64,000 nt of DNA from Mytilus trossulus. Taxonomy: Eukaryota > Mollusca > Bivalvia > Mytilida > Mytilidae. Positions 22,441 through 33,770 of this stretch are shown here, one piece after another. The stretch is from NCBI RefSeq assembly GCF_036588685.1, contig NC_086379.1, positions 21,251,862 through 21,315,861 on the forward strand, given 5' to 3'. A model generated the notes under the pieces. That model was not told the DNA's origin and ran no database searches. It was given only the letters and a program-made list of their open reading frames with translations. Position numbers and translations under genes: made by a program. Each line of letters opens with the position of its first letter. The first letter of the stretch is position 1.

Positions 22441-22930
22441 CCTGTGATGTTGTGTTGGCATTTTAATGTTATATTTCACATGGCCATAAAAGCAGGAGGT
22501 TTGGCATGCCACAAAAGCAGGTTCAACCCACCATTTTTGCCTTTAAAAATGTCATGTACCAAGTCATAAATATGGCTGTTGTTATATTATAGTTCGTTTC
22601 TGTTTGTGTTACATTTTACCGTTGTGTTTCCCTTGTGTCGTTTGTTCTCTCTTATTTTTGAGTGTGAATTCACATTACTATAAGACGTGTCACAGTACTT
22701 ATTCATGTATACGGTTTTGATGTTATATTTGTTATTTTCATAGGATTTTGTCTAATGCAAAGTCCGTTTCTGTTTTACATTTTAATGTTGTGTCATTGTT
22801 CTCCTCTTATACTTAACGAGTTTTCCTAAGTTTTAGTTTGTTACCCGATTTCGTATTTTGTCCATGGATTTATGAGTTTTGAACCGCGGTATACTACTGT
22901 TGCCTTTATTTATGTCAATCGTTTTTTATA
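22440..22930 (+). repeat. Probable dispersed repeat (AAAGCAGGAGGTTTGGC type)
   Basis: Non-coding stretch with paired AAAGCAGG blocks at 22,491 and 22,513 (AGGTTTGGCATGCCACAAAA between them). I recall similar sequence as interspersed in mussel genomes, but only this copy is in the window, so the call rests on memory and composition. Confidence 0.35.
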
Positions 22931-22984
22931 ACGTTGTTCAAACGTCCAAGAAACATATAAGTTAACTGCATAATCTGTTACCTA

Positions 22985-23470
22985 TGAACTCTTAACAAGC
23001 ATCTACAAACTGCATTCAATTCTTTTGATTCGAGCGTCACTGATGAGTAAGACGAAACGCACGTCTGGCGTAAATACAAAATATAACCCTGGTATCTATG
23101 ATAAGTTTATCTACAACTTCTGGGTCGATGTCAATGCTGGTGGCGTTTTAATTCCCCAAGGATTACCGCCAGAACAGTGGTCAGCACCTCTGAGCTGAAA
23201 GGTATTGTCATTGATAAGTTGATATTTATAATTTACTAGTTACAAAACATTTGAAATTTTGAAATACTAAGGCTTTTCTACCTCAGGAATAGTTTATCTT
23301 AACTGTATTTTGCAAAACGTTGAGGAATTTCGGTCCTAATGCTCATTAACTACGTACTTTATTTGGTCTTTTTAACTTTTTTGGATTCTAGCTTTACTGA
23401 TGAATCTTTTGCAGACGAAACGCGCGTCTGGCGTAAATACAAAATTTAATCCTGGTATATATGATGAGTT
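22985..23470 (+). repeat. Tandem pair of hammerhead-bearing repeats
   Basis: Two hammerhead-like cores lie 357 bp apart. At 23,040-23,072: CTGATGA, a stem II shortened to GTAAGAC, GAAA, then ACGC...GCGTA. At 23,397-23,435: CTGATGA, TCTTTTGCAGA, CGAAACGC, GCGTCTGGCGTA. Both are followed by AAATACAAAAT and CCTGGTAT. Stem III (ACGC/GCGU) can form in each; stem I pairing is not obvious. A pair of monomers about 350 bp apart is the layout expected of retrozyme-type elements. Confidence 0.75.
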
Positions 23471-23540
23471 TTTTTATTCACGGGTCGGAATGCCCATTCA
23501 AATAAGATTATACCCCTTAACTAGGCTTCTTCTTAATGGT

Positions 23541-24690
23541 TTTAGAAAAAAAAAACAATTAAAAAAGTCCAATTATTAAACTTGTGTTTTGAATCCCGTC
23601 GCCCAATTTAACTGTAGAAGACTTTGTTTGTCTTATTTTGAGTATTTTGTATTTTGATTTGGATGCCTTTCTATTTTTCATACTCATCGATTTTTTGTTT
23701 ATTAAGTAATTCGAAACAGTCGAGTTTTTATTACCAGAAATAAATAGCCTCAGCAATATTTGAAACTTTCTTTTAATTTCTTGTATGTCAAAGAAAGTAC
23801 GTCTGTTCTCAATTAAAATGTGTCCTCAGAAATTGCTATTATTATTTATAAAACATTTCAGTACTGTCACCATAAATTGGCCAATTATTACAAGATCCTC
23901 ATTTGATGATTAACTATAACGGTTACAATATTAATGCGACCAACACTTGTTAATGGAATAATATCACTTCTACTAAGCTCGGGGTTTTAGTTTGGACCAT
24001 ATAAAGGGTAAATATGTAAGACACAACCAAATATTCTATATTGTATTACACTAAAAGCATGAGCATTGTTAGTTATTTGATTGGTTTAATTAGTGTTTGC
24101 TTCACTCCACATCAGCGCAAAAATGTATTGTTAATTAAATATAAGCCTCCCACAGCAAATATTTTAATGTTTTGTAATAAAAATGTTAAAAGAGTATATT
24201 TAGATATCTATAATAAAATATATTTCCAATCTAACATGATAATGTCGATCCTTAAACGTGTGCAATAAATAAATAGCAGTTTTCTTAATAAGATGACATT
24301 GTCCAGATGTGAAAATCAACTCACAAAAAAACAGAAGTCGTGTTAGGAACACCCTTGAAGCATTTAGTTTTTACTTGATTTAGATTTCTTCATGTATCTC
24401 ATTGCAATCAATTTTAATGTAAAATCGTCGCGACGTAGCCTTTGTGCACCGACGCAGCGTAAACATATATCTTAATAATAATTCATTCTTACCTTTGATG
24501 TTAACCAATAGCTATTGTTTTAATATAATTGTCATTATTGTTATAAGGAAGTACGTCTTGTATTTGATTTGTATACAAAACATCATTTAAAAGAGCACTT
24601 GCACGTGATTGTTTACTCGTCATGCAGAGCGTTATAATCTGTATGAATGTCTAGTGACGTATGTCGCATTTAATATCACCTGCATGCGCC
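23541..24690 (+). repeat. Segmental duplication, copy 2 (uninterrupted)
   Basis: Collinear with 18,015-18,607 plus 21,642-22,140. Conserved blocks include TTTTGAATCCCG, TTTCAGTACTGTCACCATAA, GCCTCCCACAGCA and AGGAACACCCTTGAAGCATT. No reading frame is conserved between copies, so it is duplicated non-coding sequence (in copy 1, the 3' flank of the GPCR). Confidence 0.85.
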
Positions 24691-26560
24691 ATATCAATCT
24701 ATGTAATGGTAGCATATCAACATGGCAGGAAGAGTAACTACATAATACAATTCAATTAAATCCACTCAATTATAAAATATATGTCACTTTTTATTTAGAA
24801 ATTATTGTGTGCTTTATAAGAAAAATTATTGCGATTGTTTTAAAAGAAAATGAAAATGCGAGATTGATTATTGCAATTTCATGAAATAAGCATATAGAAA
24901 GATGAATCAGATAGCAGAATGCGAGTTCTTATTGCGTTTTGGAAGAAAAATATAAAATAAGAAGATGTGTTTTCTATGGGTAATAATCTTCTCTATTACA
25001 ACCTATGTTTTATTATTATTCTGAACATTCAAAATTGTTAGCAATTTTCATTTCCGTTGTCAGATTACGTTTAACTCATATATACTGCATGTGCACATAT
25101 TGCATGGCATGCTACTAAAGTCAAGTTTAAAACAAAGATCAGTGCTCATACGCATATAATTGCATTACATTAACAATCTATAATGTATAGTACGTCATGG
25201 GTTATTTATAGAATATGATATATTTAACCAAGACAGATTGCTGAGTAGATGTCAAAACTTTTAAGTATGAAAATTCATTTAATACTGTCAATAAAACGGA
25301 TAATGAACTCGAGGAAAAATCAGAATATAACAGAGCAAGCTGATTATTTTGTTTAAAAAGTTGGGTTTTCCGTATGTTGTTTTTGCCAGATGTGAGTGAA
25401 ACTTGAGTCTGGTTTGTCCTTAATGCTGTATTCTTCATTTTTTTTTAGCCAGTTTCCCTTGAATCTATAATTTAGGTCACTATTCTTTATTCTCTTTTTT
25501 TAAGAATACCCTTAGTCTTTATATTTTAGGTTGTTTTAAAGCTCTTCTTTTCTTTTTTTATCCCATTATTCTGTTTTCTGTAAATTCAATCTAGACCCTC
25601 ATAACATGAGGCAAAGGTTCTTGACCCTACATATAGCGGTCAATGTGATCATTCGAATTAATAAATCATCACTATATCTACCGGGAAGTGTTTATTATAT
25701 CAATGCACGATTAAATCATTCTGGCAATTATGGAATCCTGGAAACTAAATACCTAATATAATGTAAAAAGAAAATCCCAAGAGAGAAAATATGCTGTTTG
25801 TCCAATAAAACTGTACTCAACTATCATGTGAACGATTGTTTTTGTATGATATGGTCGTAACCTCAAAGTAAACATCTCTTTGGAAAATGAGAACGCGTTG
25901 ATATATTTTCAAAGGCATGTGGTTAAATTGAAAGGTGTCGACCCAAAGACATTTCTGAAATATTGATAGATCAACAATGTGTTTATCAAATTATCTGTCA
26001 TGAAAATACATTAATTTATTACTGATCGATATCGATAACTTGGACATCAAATACATTATGATATGTAGATGTCGATATTATAAACACATAAAAAAAAGGA
26101 AAACAAATATTTAAAGAAATTAAAAAGATTAAACAAACACATCCGACTTAATTTGACACAATTGAAAATGAAGTCTTGTAACTAAATGATAAATAGGAAT
26201 TTGTGAGACTTAAAATACAGCAGCGACACATTTTCTTTACTTGTATAAAGTCTGAAAATCTTAGTATACATTGTGATGTCTTTAGCAAAATTTGTAATCG
26301 ATTCAAACTACTGAATAATACTCATCTATTTCAAGAATATGTTTGTGATTGATTTTAAATGCAATAAAACTTGACGACGACGAGCAGGATTTTTAACGAA
26401 CATGAATTTAGTTATGACGGTCTTGTACCATCGTCCTTGGCTTGTATTTCTAATTTTTCGAGAGTTTTTTTTTGTTTGTTCAGAAATTGTTGCGTACATT
26501 TATTCTTGCAAATTCATCAATAGAATGCGCATGCATAATATACAATGAAATTTAGAATGC
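24691..26560. other. Intergenic, no gene seen
   Basis: AT-rich sequence without recognisable coding potential, repeat match or RNA gene. Confidence 0.5.
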
Positions 26561-26562
26561 AA

Positions 26563-26850
26563 ATGGGGAATATGTCAAAGAAACAACCCGACGAAGAAAT
26601 AACATCTGAGGGTCACCAATTTCAATGAAGCGAAAAAATTCTCACTCGGAGGTGGGCCACGGTAGAACCCTAAATGAATTTGTGTAATAGTTTAGTGAAA
26701 ATGGATGTCATACTAAACTCCAAAACATATAAATGAACTAAAATTAAAAGAACAACATACATGACTAACAAAACCTTGGGACAGGCGCAAAAATGCGACT
26801 GGATTAAACACGTTTTGTGAAATCTCAACCCCCTGTTACCTCACCCAGCC
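26563..26850 (-). repeat. Dispersed repeat family C, copy 1
   Basis: Shares GTCATACTAAACTCCAAA, AGACTAAC/TGACTAACAAA, GGACAGGCGCAAAAATG and GAAATCTCAACCCCCTG with 58,605-59,000, where the copy is split by a family A repeat. Strand is nominal; class unknown. Confidence 0.55.
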
Positions 26851-27109
26851 AATGTTGAATAAAGATACACACGGCAAAACTCATATATTAGATACAAGAA
26901 TGAGAGTAACAAAAATGTTTCCTTTTTGCGAAACTCTTTGAATAGCTATGATTATCGCTATAATAACTTTCTGTAAGGTTTTGTTCTGAATTTACAGTAC
27001 ATTTTTATTTCAAATGGGTGGAGAAATAGTTGGTGCCTTTAGACATTACATTTTCTATTGTATGAAAAGCCAATTGGTAAGTATTAAACTTTACAAAATG
27101 CATCTACCA

Positions 27110-27600
27110 TTATAACCTTGGTCCTCAATGCTCTTCAACTTTATACTTGTTTTGCTTTCTAAATATTTTGATCTGAGCATCACTAATGAGTCTTATGTAG
27201 ACGAAACACGCGCTTGGCGTATCAAATTATAAGTCTGGTACATTTGATAACTATTAACACCAATGGGTAGATGCCACTGATGGTGGTCGTTCCATCCTTT
27301 ATGGTATGACCAACCTAGTGGTCAGCATATTGGTGTTGACATGAATATTAATAATATGGTCATTTTTATAAATATACTGTTTGCTCAACTTTAAATCATT
27401 CGAAATAATTAGGATGTACCTATCACAAGCATAGATTACCGTAACCATAGTTGGCAAATTTTAAAAAGTTTTGGTCCTCAATGTTCTTCAACTTAATACT
27501 TGTTTGGGTTTCTAACTTTTTTATCTCGGGATGAGTCTTATGTAGACGCGTCTGGGGTATCAAATGTTTAGCCTGGTACCTTTGATAACTCTTTGAATAT
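27110..27600 (+). repeat. Tandem pair of hammerhead-bearing repeats (degraded)
   Basis: The first core at 27,183-27,221 reads CTAATGA, GTCTTATGTAGAC, GAAACACGCGCTTGGCGTA; the CTGATGA has a G-to-A change that should abolish cleavage. The second, near 27,530, keeps GATGAGTCTTATGTAGAC but has lost GAAA. Both are preceded by GGTCCTCAATG.TCTTCAACTT and followed by CTGGTAC.TTTGATAACT. Spacing is about 347 bp, with a GGTAGATGCCACTGATGGTG block between, so this is an old dimer of the same element. Confidence 0.75.
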
Positions 27601-28000
27601 TCGACGAAACACTTTCTCCAGTATTTTCTCTAAATCTGCATCGGAACAAGATTAAAAAAATCTGCTTTTTTCATTTAAGATTTGATAAATCTACAAATTA
27701 GTCCGATAGATTTTAACAAATATTTCAGGGAAATGTACAGAAATTCAATGAGTGAGAGAAATTATCAGTAGCCAAATTATTAGGACAAGATCTACAAATT
27801 AAAGATAAAAAAATGCCTTCATCGGAAATTAAGCATGTTTTTAACGACGAGTGTTTTTGTCATTGTTACAAGACAGGAGCAATATGTCAACAACTGCATG
27901 ATTGTATATTATTTAATCTACATGAAAGGTTTATTGTACGTATGTTATCTCCTGTACATGTAAGGTCAGCGAGGTTACTTTCTTTGTTAAGGCATCGATC

Positions 28001-30803
28001 ATGACAACTATGATTGGAATTTTACTGGTTATAGTATTTCTTCATGTGGAACTGATTTTTCCTGAACAAACTAACACAAGAAACGACGACACGAAGCGCC
28101 TTTTATTGAGTGACCCGGATGTTATCAATTCACGATTAGTTGAAATGGAAAGGACGTACCAAATGTTAAAGAGAGAGATGATAGACATGAATACCACATT
28201 GAATTCGGCACTGTCTCATGTTAATTTAGAATTGTCAGAGGAAAAGACAAAAACCGAAAACCTGCAAAGATCTTTACAGAGGGGTATGATTCATTATTAT
28301 ATTGACAAAATAGGTATGTGATTGTCCTCGTTGAAACTAAAACTACAGTTTCGCTGAACTGTTTGTTTTTGTCTGAGTTCATCCATGTAGTGCCATTACA
28401 TTTTTTACCCCCTCACCTCTTTCTTTTCTTTTTTGGAATACTGATTAACGTCTATATTTGATAATCTGAATTTCAAAATTATTATACATGTACAATAAAA
28501 TTCCCCTGCACTTCATAATGCAAATTGACTTTTCTGTATTCAGTTATACATTTGACAGGTTCCATTCGTTTTATTCATTTCATCTATTGACAATGAGCTT
28601 TACTTTTTGAATTTTCTTTGGAGATCGATAATTTGTTTACCATCAAAGGCACAGTTGATATGCCCTAACTAAGGAGTTAATCGCCATATAGACTTTGCGA
28701 TCATGATTAATTTTATAGAATCTAATATGAAACATTTTAAATAACACCTGCAACAAATTTTTTTTAATGAAATATCACCGGAGTTTAAGCGAACAAGTAA
28801 CAGAACAATCAACTGTTTTCATTCGAAGACGCCATGACACTAACGCACCATGATCATTCTCGATATTCGCAGAATTTTATTTTATCTTATAATAAATAAA
28901 TTCATATATTTCAAAAGCTTGAACAAAATATTTCTTTCTGTGATGTGTCAAATAGAAAATAACACTTAGGTATTTGGTTTTTAATCTTATTTTGCTTAGA
29001 ACCCCTGGAACCTATGCATGAGTTTCGTGCTTTTATAAATAGGTATAAGAGAATGTTACGAATTCAAAGCAGCTACGGCGACATGGTTTACGAAGAGTTA
29101 ACTTAAACAAAATATTTGAACGGACCTTTCCGATACAAGAATTGGTATTTGCAAATGACATGTATATAAGAAATTGTATAAAATGTATATGCTTGCTTTT
29201 TTCAATTTATTAGCATTGGTAGTTTATTATGCCACATTAAGGTTTCCTGTGGTTGAGTTGTACTGGTAAAGTTAGCATACACAAAAATTTGATAAGATAA
29301 ACATAAGCATTTTGTTTCTTTTTTAGTTTCGGATTTCGGCGTTGGGGAAGAAAACAGTGTACCGGAGCGAATACGGAAACTATTTATACAGGTTTGAAAG
29401 TTTTCCATATTGGGTTGAGCATTTGAGGACAATAGTGAGGTTTAATTTATTCTTTCTTTTTGTCAATTGAGAGGTTCGTCATTTTTATTAAACGACCTTT
29501 TTTTGAAATCATTCGAAATCAGAGAAAACAAATGCGGTTAGAACAGTAAGTTGTTTGTATCGCATTAAGTTAGAATGAGTCTCAGTTTCCTGTTGAGTTT
29601 TATTTAGTTTCCCCAAAAAATAGCAAATGATGTAAGAGCCATTATTAAAACCTTGAATTACAGAAGAATAAAAACAAGCTTTATTTTTTGTGTTGTTTGA
29701 ATACGATCACCCAGTTGATACATTTGTTGTAAGGACACCGTGAATTGACTTGATGCTTGAAGAGATTTTGTTTCAACTTAGAGATTTCGTTACGTCTTTT
29801 TTCATGATTTGATTTAAATAAAAGTTTATTTGAGTTCATTTGTTTACATAAATAAAGCCGTTAGTTTTCTCGTTTGAATTGTTTTACATTGTCTTATCGG
29901 GACCTTTTATAGCTGACTATGCGGTATGGACTTTGCTCATTGTTGAAGGCCGTACGGTGACCTATAGTTGGTAATGTTTGTGTCATTTTGGTCTTTTGTG
30001 GATAGTTGTCTCATTCGCAATCATACCACATCTTCTTTTTATATTTGGATTTCTTTCCTAAATACTTCGAAGTAATAATTTTCAAAACATTACACATACA
30101 CAATATCTATGCCGTCATGTTGAATGGTGTAATTTTAATTCGTGTAGTGTGAATCTTTTCAAGTTAAGGTCGATGCATTCGTGTTTCAAATGCAATAAAT
30201 ACGATAGCCATCTTATCATCTTATTCACCTGTAAACACATTACTGCTTCAGGTGCAAAATATATGTCGATGGTTATTTTTCTTGTATCATTATCTATGAT
30301 GAACGACTGGGTGTTCTAAAATTTCAGGGTTTACAGCAGGACAGTTACAAGAAGGTCCAACCTATTCCTCTCGTTATGGTGGTCCTTCAAATATACTTTG
30401 CCTACCAAATAATCCTGAAACCAGCAATAGAACAACAGGCGGTAGCAGTTTTATATATGGCACGGAGTACGAAGACACATTTTTTGGGGCAAGTGCGTTA
30501 AATGAGGATGCACCATGTGCTGTTTGTAGAAGTCATAACACATATGCCTCCATAATGATTCCTGGTAGAAAGTCGTGTTATAGTGGTTGGAAAGTGGAGT
30601 ATCAGGGATATCTTATGTCCAACAGTTATGGATACAAGGCATCATCCTATATATGTGTGGACAATAACCCAGAATTTCTACAAGGCGGGAAATCCAACCA
30701 AAACGGAAACTTACTGTATGCTACAGGTACAAAATGTAGATCCCTCCCATGTCCTCCGTATGATGACCACTTTGCCGTGTATTGCGTTGTTTGTTCAAAA
30801 TAA
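28001..30803 (+). CDS. Short-chain collagen C4-like secreted protein, four exons
   Basis: Exons 28,001-28,283, 29,000-29,042, 29,327-29,391 and 30,328-30,803 join in phase to a 288-residue protein (867 bp with stop). Each intron starts GT and ends AG. Residues 1-21 are a hydrophobic signal peptide (IGILLVIVFLHVELIFP). Residues about 40-94 are heptad-like and probably coiled coil. Residues 110-288 match the C-terminal domain of sponge short-chain collagen C4 and its many bivalve relatives: RRWGRKQC (114-120 core), then NILCLPNNPE, the APCAVCRS block (C194, C197), IMIPGRKSC (C214), YICVDNNPEFLQGG (C240) and CRSLPCPPY...YCVVCSK. The domain has ten cysteines, consistent with disulfides outside the cell. 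There is no Gly-X-Y repeat, so it is not a collagen; trimerisation would be through the coiled coil. An AATAAA at 30,799-30,804 overlaps the stop. Function unknown; extracellular recognition or matrix is a guess. Confidence 0.85.
29845..30045 (+). repeat. Dispersed repeat family A, intronic copy
   Basis: Lies in intron 3 of the collagen C4-like gene. Blocks: GCCGTTAGTTTTCTCGTTTG, CGGGACCTTTTATAGCTGAC, TATGCGGTATGGACTTTGCT, GCCGTACGGTGACCTATAG, GTTGTCTCATTCGCAATCAT, ACCACATCTTC. This is a clear reference copy for the family; copies at 58,803 and 61,500 share the same order. Confidence 0.8.
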
Positions 30804-30869
30804 AGATACGTCTTGAATTGAGCAGCATTTTATCATATAATACCCCCACTCATATGGAGAAGAACATTT

Positions 30870-31060
30870 TGTACGTTGCATGTGCCAAGTCAGGAATATG
30901 ACATTTGCAGTCCGTTCGATTGATGCGTTTGAGCTTTTGATTTTGTCATTTGATAAGGGACTTTCCGTTCCTTGTTCCTTGGAGTTCAGTCTTTTATTGA
31001 TTTTGCTTTGACCGTCCGTTCATTTTCTATTACTTTTGAAAAATATTGCTCAGCTTCAGC
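30870..31060 (+). repeat. Dispersed repeat family B, copy 2
   Basis: GCCAAGTCAGGAATATGACA, GTCCGTTCGATTGATGCGTT, TTGGAGTTCAGTCTTTTATT and TTTTGATTTTGTCATTTGAT match 51,540-51,730 in order. It lies in the 3' flank of the collagen C4-like gene. Confidence 0.65.
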
Positions 31061-31530
31061 ACGCTTTTTTTCTAGTTTTTATCAGGTATTTTTTTTTAAT
31101 AGTTAAGTTGACCTATATTTAGTTTTAAAAACTATATATAAATTGGTAACTGAATGATACTTGGTTAGCTTTATTCCTAAGACATTAATTTATCATTCGG
31201 ACCAAAGAATAACTGTTTTTTTATTCTAATTGTTTTCAATTATTTTTCGTGATCGCACATTTGTTAAATAGAATTTCCTAGATTTTGTCTTTACTTCTTC
31301 TAAATGTTTAATTTGATATGTTGATTGTGGTTCGTAAAGTGTCGATAAAAGTAGCGCGAAAGATACCGGATGGACATTCAAACTCATAGACCAAAAACAA
31401 ACTGACAACGCAATGGCTAAAAAAGAAAAAGAAAAACAGACAAATTATAGTACACAATACACAACGAACTGGAGGTGATCTCGTGTGCTCTGGAAGGGTA
31501 AGCAGATCCTGCTCCACAAGTGCCTACCGA
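31039..31530 (+). repeat. Local duplication copy 1 with antisense Penelope-like tail
   Basis: 31,039-31,360 matches 33,296-33,625 (TATTGCTCA.CTTCAGCACG, TCGCACATTT.TTAAAT, TTTGTCTTT.CTTCTTCTAAA). 31,340-31,515 is an antisense tail of the Penelope-like RT element (AAGATACCGGATGGACATTC, AACTGACAACGCAATGGC, GGAAGGGTAAGCAGATCCTG). The duplication therefore includes the retroelement tail and postdates its insertion. Confidence 0.75.
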
Positions 31531-32119
31531 CTTATGATATTTTTAATTTCTAAAACGATAAGGTGATTTTGCGCGCATTTATATAAAAAGCGTCCGGTAC
31601 ATAGTACCGCAGCTCAGTTTGTTTCAGGTTAGTTACAATATAGATATTACTATATTTGAAGTTGTATTTACACAAGTACATCTTATTAACATTGAGGTTG
31701 TTTATCACCGGGCTCATAAATACAAATAGAATGCGTCATTGGTTCCTGTTAATCTATTCATTTTAGTTGATTCATATTCTAAACTATGATTTAATTTCAA
31801 TACGGTACATAACAAAAACACACTGAAGTGATAAACGGTTTAGATTTTTATCGTTCGTAATTCTGGTTCATAAGCATATAGTGAAAGCATTTAGAAACTA
31901 CATTTATTGATATATATACTATGTGTTACACATTGAAGAAGGTAAAACAAAAAAGAATATTTACACAAAAAAAAAATGAGAAACAGGATTAACGGAATAC
32001 AGGAGGACCCATACCACAAAGTGGTAAACTTGCTTTCAATGTACATTGCAAGGATATCATATTACTCGTACGGAAACACCTAATTGAGTTGCGTTGTTTA
32101 CATTTGTCCGGATAGTTAT

Positions 32120-32270
32120 CAAATGTACCAGGATTACAATTTAGTACGCCAGACGCGCGTTTCGTCTACATAAGACTCATCGGTGACGCTCATAGCAAAA
32201 TATTTATTAAGCCAAATAAGTACAAAGTTGAGGAGCATTGAGGATCCAAAATTTCAAAAAGTTGTGCCGA
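32120..32270 (-). repeat. Hammerhead-bearing repeat, antisense, well preserved
   Basis: The - strand core 32,145-32,183 reads CCGATGA, GTCTTATGTAGAC, GAAACGCGCGTCTGGCGTA. Stem II (GUCU/AGAC) and stem III (ACGC/GCGU) are intact; the only change from the hammerhead consensus is C for U at the second core position, the same change seen in the Penelope-like tails at 40,369. It is preceded by CTCAATGCTCCTCAACTTTG and followed by TACTAAAT and ATCCTGGTACATTTGATAAC. Confidence 0.75.
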
Positions 32271-33088
32271 ATACGGAAAATGATGAAATATGTGACACTT
32301 TATGTAAATTACAACCAATCAATTGTTTCATCTTTTTTGATTTTGTGTCTTGTTGCTGTTGGTATTTGTTTGTTGATATCTTATTGTCCTCTTTTGTTTT
32401 CAGTGCTTTTATTGCACACATACATATTATAAAGTCAATGCAATTAATTTTCACCTCATCTAAATAACTCGTATCATATTTGCCTTGCACATCGTTGTTA
32501 TGATAAAACCTTAAACAAACAATAAAATACTCTTTATGTGCTTAAGAATGACATACCTGGATAATTAATTAATGTGTTAAGTAAACTAAATAATCGTTTA
32601 AAAAAAGGAACAACTGATACAGGTTTGATTGCTTTCTTCATGACACGTCCAAAGGCAAATTTGAAGTTAAATATGGGATATGAATCGCTATAACACTAGG
32701 TTAAAATTACAATAATGAAACCCTTAGCAACATTTTTATGCAAGATCAAATTATTATCTCCTTGTAATGACTTATTAATTGGATGTTAGGCCTTATACTT
32801 CAAATTAAGGAAACAGTATTATACCGCTGTTCGAAAGTCCATAACTCTGGTTTCTAACATTGTTTGTATTAAATCTGAGGGCTAGATCTACATTGATCAC
32901 TTTCATCTAATGAAGTTTGATTTTCGAGATATCAGCCAAAAAGTATTTTCGATCTATGATCTATATTTTTACAGAGGTGGTCGTTGTTCTTCGTCCGACT
33001 GCAACAAAGTAAGGATTGTTTGTGCCCTTTCCCTGAATGTGATATCCTGCACTAGACGTATTACCATGTTTGTAATAATCTATGCAAT

Positions 33089-33250
33089 ACGACGGGTGCC
33101 ACATGTGAAGCAGGATCTGCTTACATTTCATAAACATCTGAAATTACCCCCAGACTTTGTAGGGTTCGTGTTGCCCAGTGTTTAGGTTTTTATGTTGGGT
33201 TCTATGAACAATATTGCTTGTCTGTTAGTACTTTTCCTTTTTAATTAGTG
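33089..33250 (+). mobile_element. Diverged Penelope-like element 3' tail, sense
   Basis: ACGACGGGTGCCACATGTGA, AGCAGGATCTGCTTAC and GTAGGGTTCGTGTTG match 57,347-57,430 with substitutions. No coding part. Confidence 0.7.
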
Positions 33251-33295
33251 CGTGGTTAGTTTGTTTGCTTCATTACTTTGTTCGTTCGTTCTTCG

Positions 33296-33770
33296 ATGAC
33301 TGCCTTGAAATATTGCTCAACTTCAGCACGCTTTTTATCAGGAATGTTTTAAAAAATTAATGTTACCTATTTGTACGCACAGTTTAGAAACTTTATCTAA
33401 AATGTTTAAAGAATCGGAACTTGTTCTTTCACTAATCATGCTAATGATTTTATTATTAAGACCAAAGCAAAAACTGTCTAATTATTTTAATTATAAGTTT
33501 ATTCAACTATTTTTCGTAATCGCACATTTCTTAAATGCGATTCACAAGGTTTTGTCTTTGCTTCTTCTAAAGGTTTAATTTGATCTGATGGTTGTTGTTC
33601 GTCAGTCGTTGATAAAAGAAGCGCGAAGAAAGGGTAAGCAGATCCTGCTCCATATGTGGCACCCGTTGTGTTGCTTATGTGATAACAAATCCGGTAAAGA
33701 TTCTAATTCGGTAGGTCACATTCATGAAAAGGAAGGCGATTGTAGTTACGACGTAAGCATGGCAAGGAAA
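33296..33770 (+). repeat. Local duplication copy 2 with antisense Penelope-like tail
   Basis: 33,296-33,625 matches 31,039-31,360. From 33,629 the antisense tail continues (GGGTAAGCAGATCCTGCTCC, ATGTGATAACAAATCCGGTA, TAATTCGGTAGGTCACATTC, GTTACGACGTAA). Compared with copy 1 it lacks the outer ~130 bp of the tail but extends further towards the coding end, so each copy has lost a different part. Confidence 0.7.

Noticed and set aside
27813-28004. Small upstream gene just before the collagen C4-like start
   Set aside because: It overlaps the ATG at 28,001, has no motif, and the true coding frame begins with a clear signal peptide; more likely 5' leader sequence.
32183-32490. Overlapping open frames on both strands at 32,183-32,490
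   Set aside because: Three frames on two strands overlap, none with a recognisable motif; the first part overlaps an antisense hammerhead-bearing repeat.
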